The position numbers and the translations under genes are program-made. Positions 6,132-6,711 of a DNA stretch of 6,711 bases are shown one piece after another (position 1 is the first letter of the stretch; each line of letters begins with the position of its first letter). Under the pieces are notes generated by a model. The model was not told the origin of the DNA and did not search any database. It saw only the letters and a list, made by a program, of their open reading frames with translations. Source of the stretch: Phycisphaerales bacterium UBA966 (lineage in GTDB: Bacteria; Planctomycetota; Phycisphaerae; Phycisphaerales; SM1A02); the NCBI GenBank assembly GCA_002292895.1, contig DBCE01000040.1:20382-27092 (forward strand). Reading direction: 5' to 3'.

Positions 6132-6711
6132 TTGCAAAGTCGGCAGCCGCGGTGGGCACCGTCTCCAAAATGTTCTTGACAATCTCATCCGCGCCGCGGC
6201 CCTCAGCCTCCGCTTCAAAGTTGAGCAACACGCGATGCCGCAGTGCCGGAAGGGCCACCGCTTTGATGTCTTCCACGGAAACGGTGGCGCGCCCAGCAAG
6301 CAACGCTTTGACCTTCGCGCCAAGCACCATCGTCTGTGCTGCACGAGGGCTTGCTCCAAAGCGCAGAAATTGATTCACTAGCGGCGTGGCAAACTGCCCG
6401 CGCGGATGCGTCGCCAACACCACGCGCACTGCGTAATCCTGTACGGCATCGGAAATCCGCACTGCTCGCACCAGTTTCTGGTGGCGAATGATGGTTTCTG
6501 CGTCAATGACCTTCTGCGGTTCGTCAATCGTCCCGGCGGTGGTGCGCGCCAGAATTTCACGCAAATCAGCGCGCGTTGAATAGCCAACTTCAAGCTTGAA
6601 GAAGAATCGATCCAATTGCGCTTCTGGCAACGGATAGGTGCCCTCTTGCTCAATCGGGTTCTGTGTTGCCATCACAAAGAACGGCTTATCAAGCTGATGC
6701 GTCGTGCCGCC
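6124..6711 (-). CDS. MoxR-type AAA+ ATPase, C-terminal part (partial)
   Basis: The frame is open from the right edge to TGA 6126-6124 and gives 195 residues. MoxR proteins are usually about 320-350 residues, so the N-terminal 40 percent or so, with Walker A and probably Walker B, lies outside the window. Visible signatures are sensor 1 and the following box VMATQNPIEQEGTYPLPEAQ (14-33 less the last residue), continuing LDRF (33-36) with a probable arginine finger. Also visible are THPRGQFATPLV (101-112), sensor 2 GASPRA (119-124) and the C-terminal lid motif LRHRV (157-161). MoxR ATPases act as chaperone-like machines, often with VWA-domain proteins, in cofactor insertion or complex assembly. 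No VWA or DUF58 partner is visible here. The gene is convergent with the FHA-kinase gene, so it is the last gene of its transcript. There is no sign of damage. Confidence 0.93.
   Translation of the reverse strand, partial: GGTTHQLDKPFFVMATQNPIEQEGTYPLPEAQLDRFFFKLEVGYSTRADLREILARTTAGTIDEPQKVIDAETIIRHQKLVRAVRISDAVQDYAVRVVLATHPRGQFATPLVNQFLRFGASPRAAQTMVLGAKVKALLAGRATVSVEDIKAVALPALRHRVLLNFEAEAEGRGADEIVKNILETVPTAAADFATR

Overview
The window is GC-rich, densely packed bacterial chromosome from a Gram-negative-type organism: it carries a predicted outer-membrane lipoprotein and a membrane-anchored TPR protein. The gene mix (FHA-histidine kinase, long TPR protein, MoxR ATPase, a lone astB) and the GTG starts recall Planctomycetota, perhaps Phycisphaerae. 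That placement is inference from style only and is weak. No tRNA, rRNA, CRISPR array, insertion sequence or prophage gene is visible, and no gene-free stretch exceeds about 85 bases.

Left part, minus strand (1-2105): holA, the delta subunit of the DNA polymerase III clamp loader, reads leftward. Its TGA overlaps the ATG of a second gene (ATGA). That second gene is a lipoprotein with a lipobox and a very long Pro/Ala/Glu/Thr-rich body that runs off the left edge. Its low-complexity DNA also gives long, spurious Gly/Ala-rich open frames on the opposite strand.

Middle and right, plus strand (2191-6068): astB (N-succinylarginine dihydrolase) diverges from holA across an 85-base gap. A membrane-anchored TPR protein follows after 67 bases. 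A soluble FHA-histidine kinase then starts 4 bases after the TPR stop, with a good Shine-Dalgarno inside the TPR gene, so these two are very likely co-transcribed. Right edge, minus strand (6124-6711): the C-terminal half of a MoxR-type AAA+ ATPase, convergent with the kinase gene.

The genes cover replication (holA), arginine catabolism (astB), envelope structure (lipoprotein, TPR protein), signalling (FHA kinase) and a chaperone-like ATPase (MoxR). The TPR/FHA-kinase pair is the only convincing functional unit. No clearly new system stands out. The most interesting signals are: (a) an identical GTACGCT-N7-GTG arrangement before astB and the TPR gene, suggesting leaderless transcripts; (b) an FHA-histidine kinase with a non-standard H-box; (c) the repeat-built Pro-rich lipoprotein; and (d) an astB with no other ast gene beside it.
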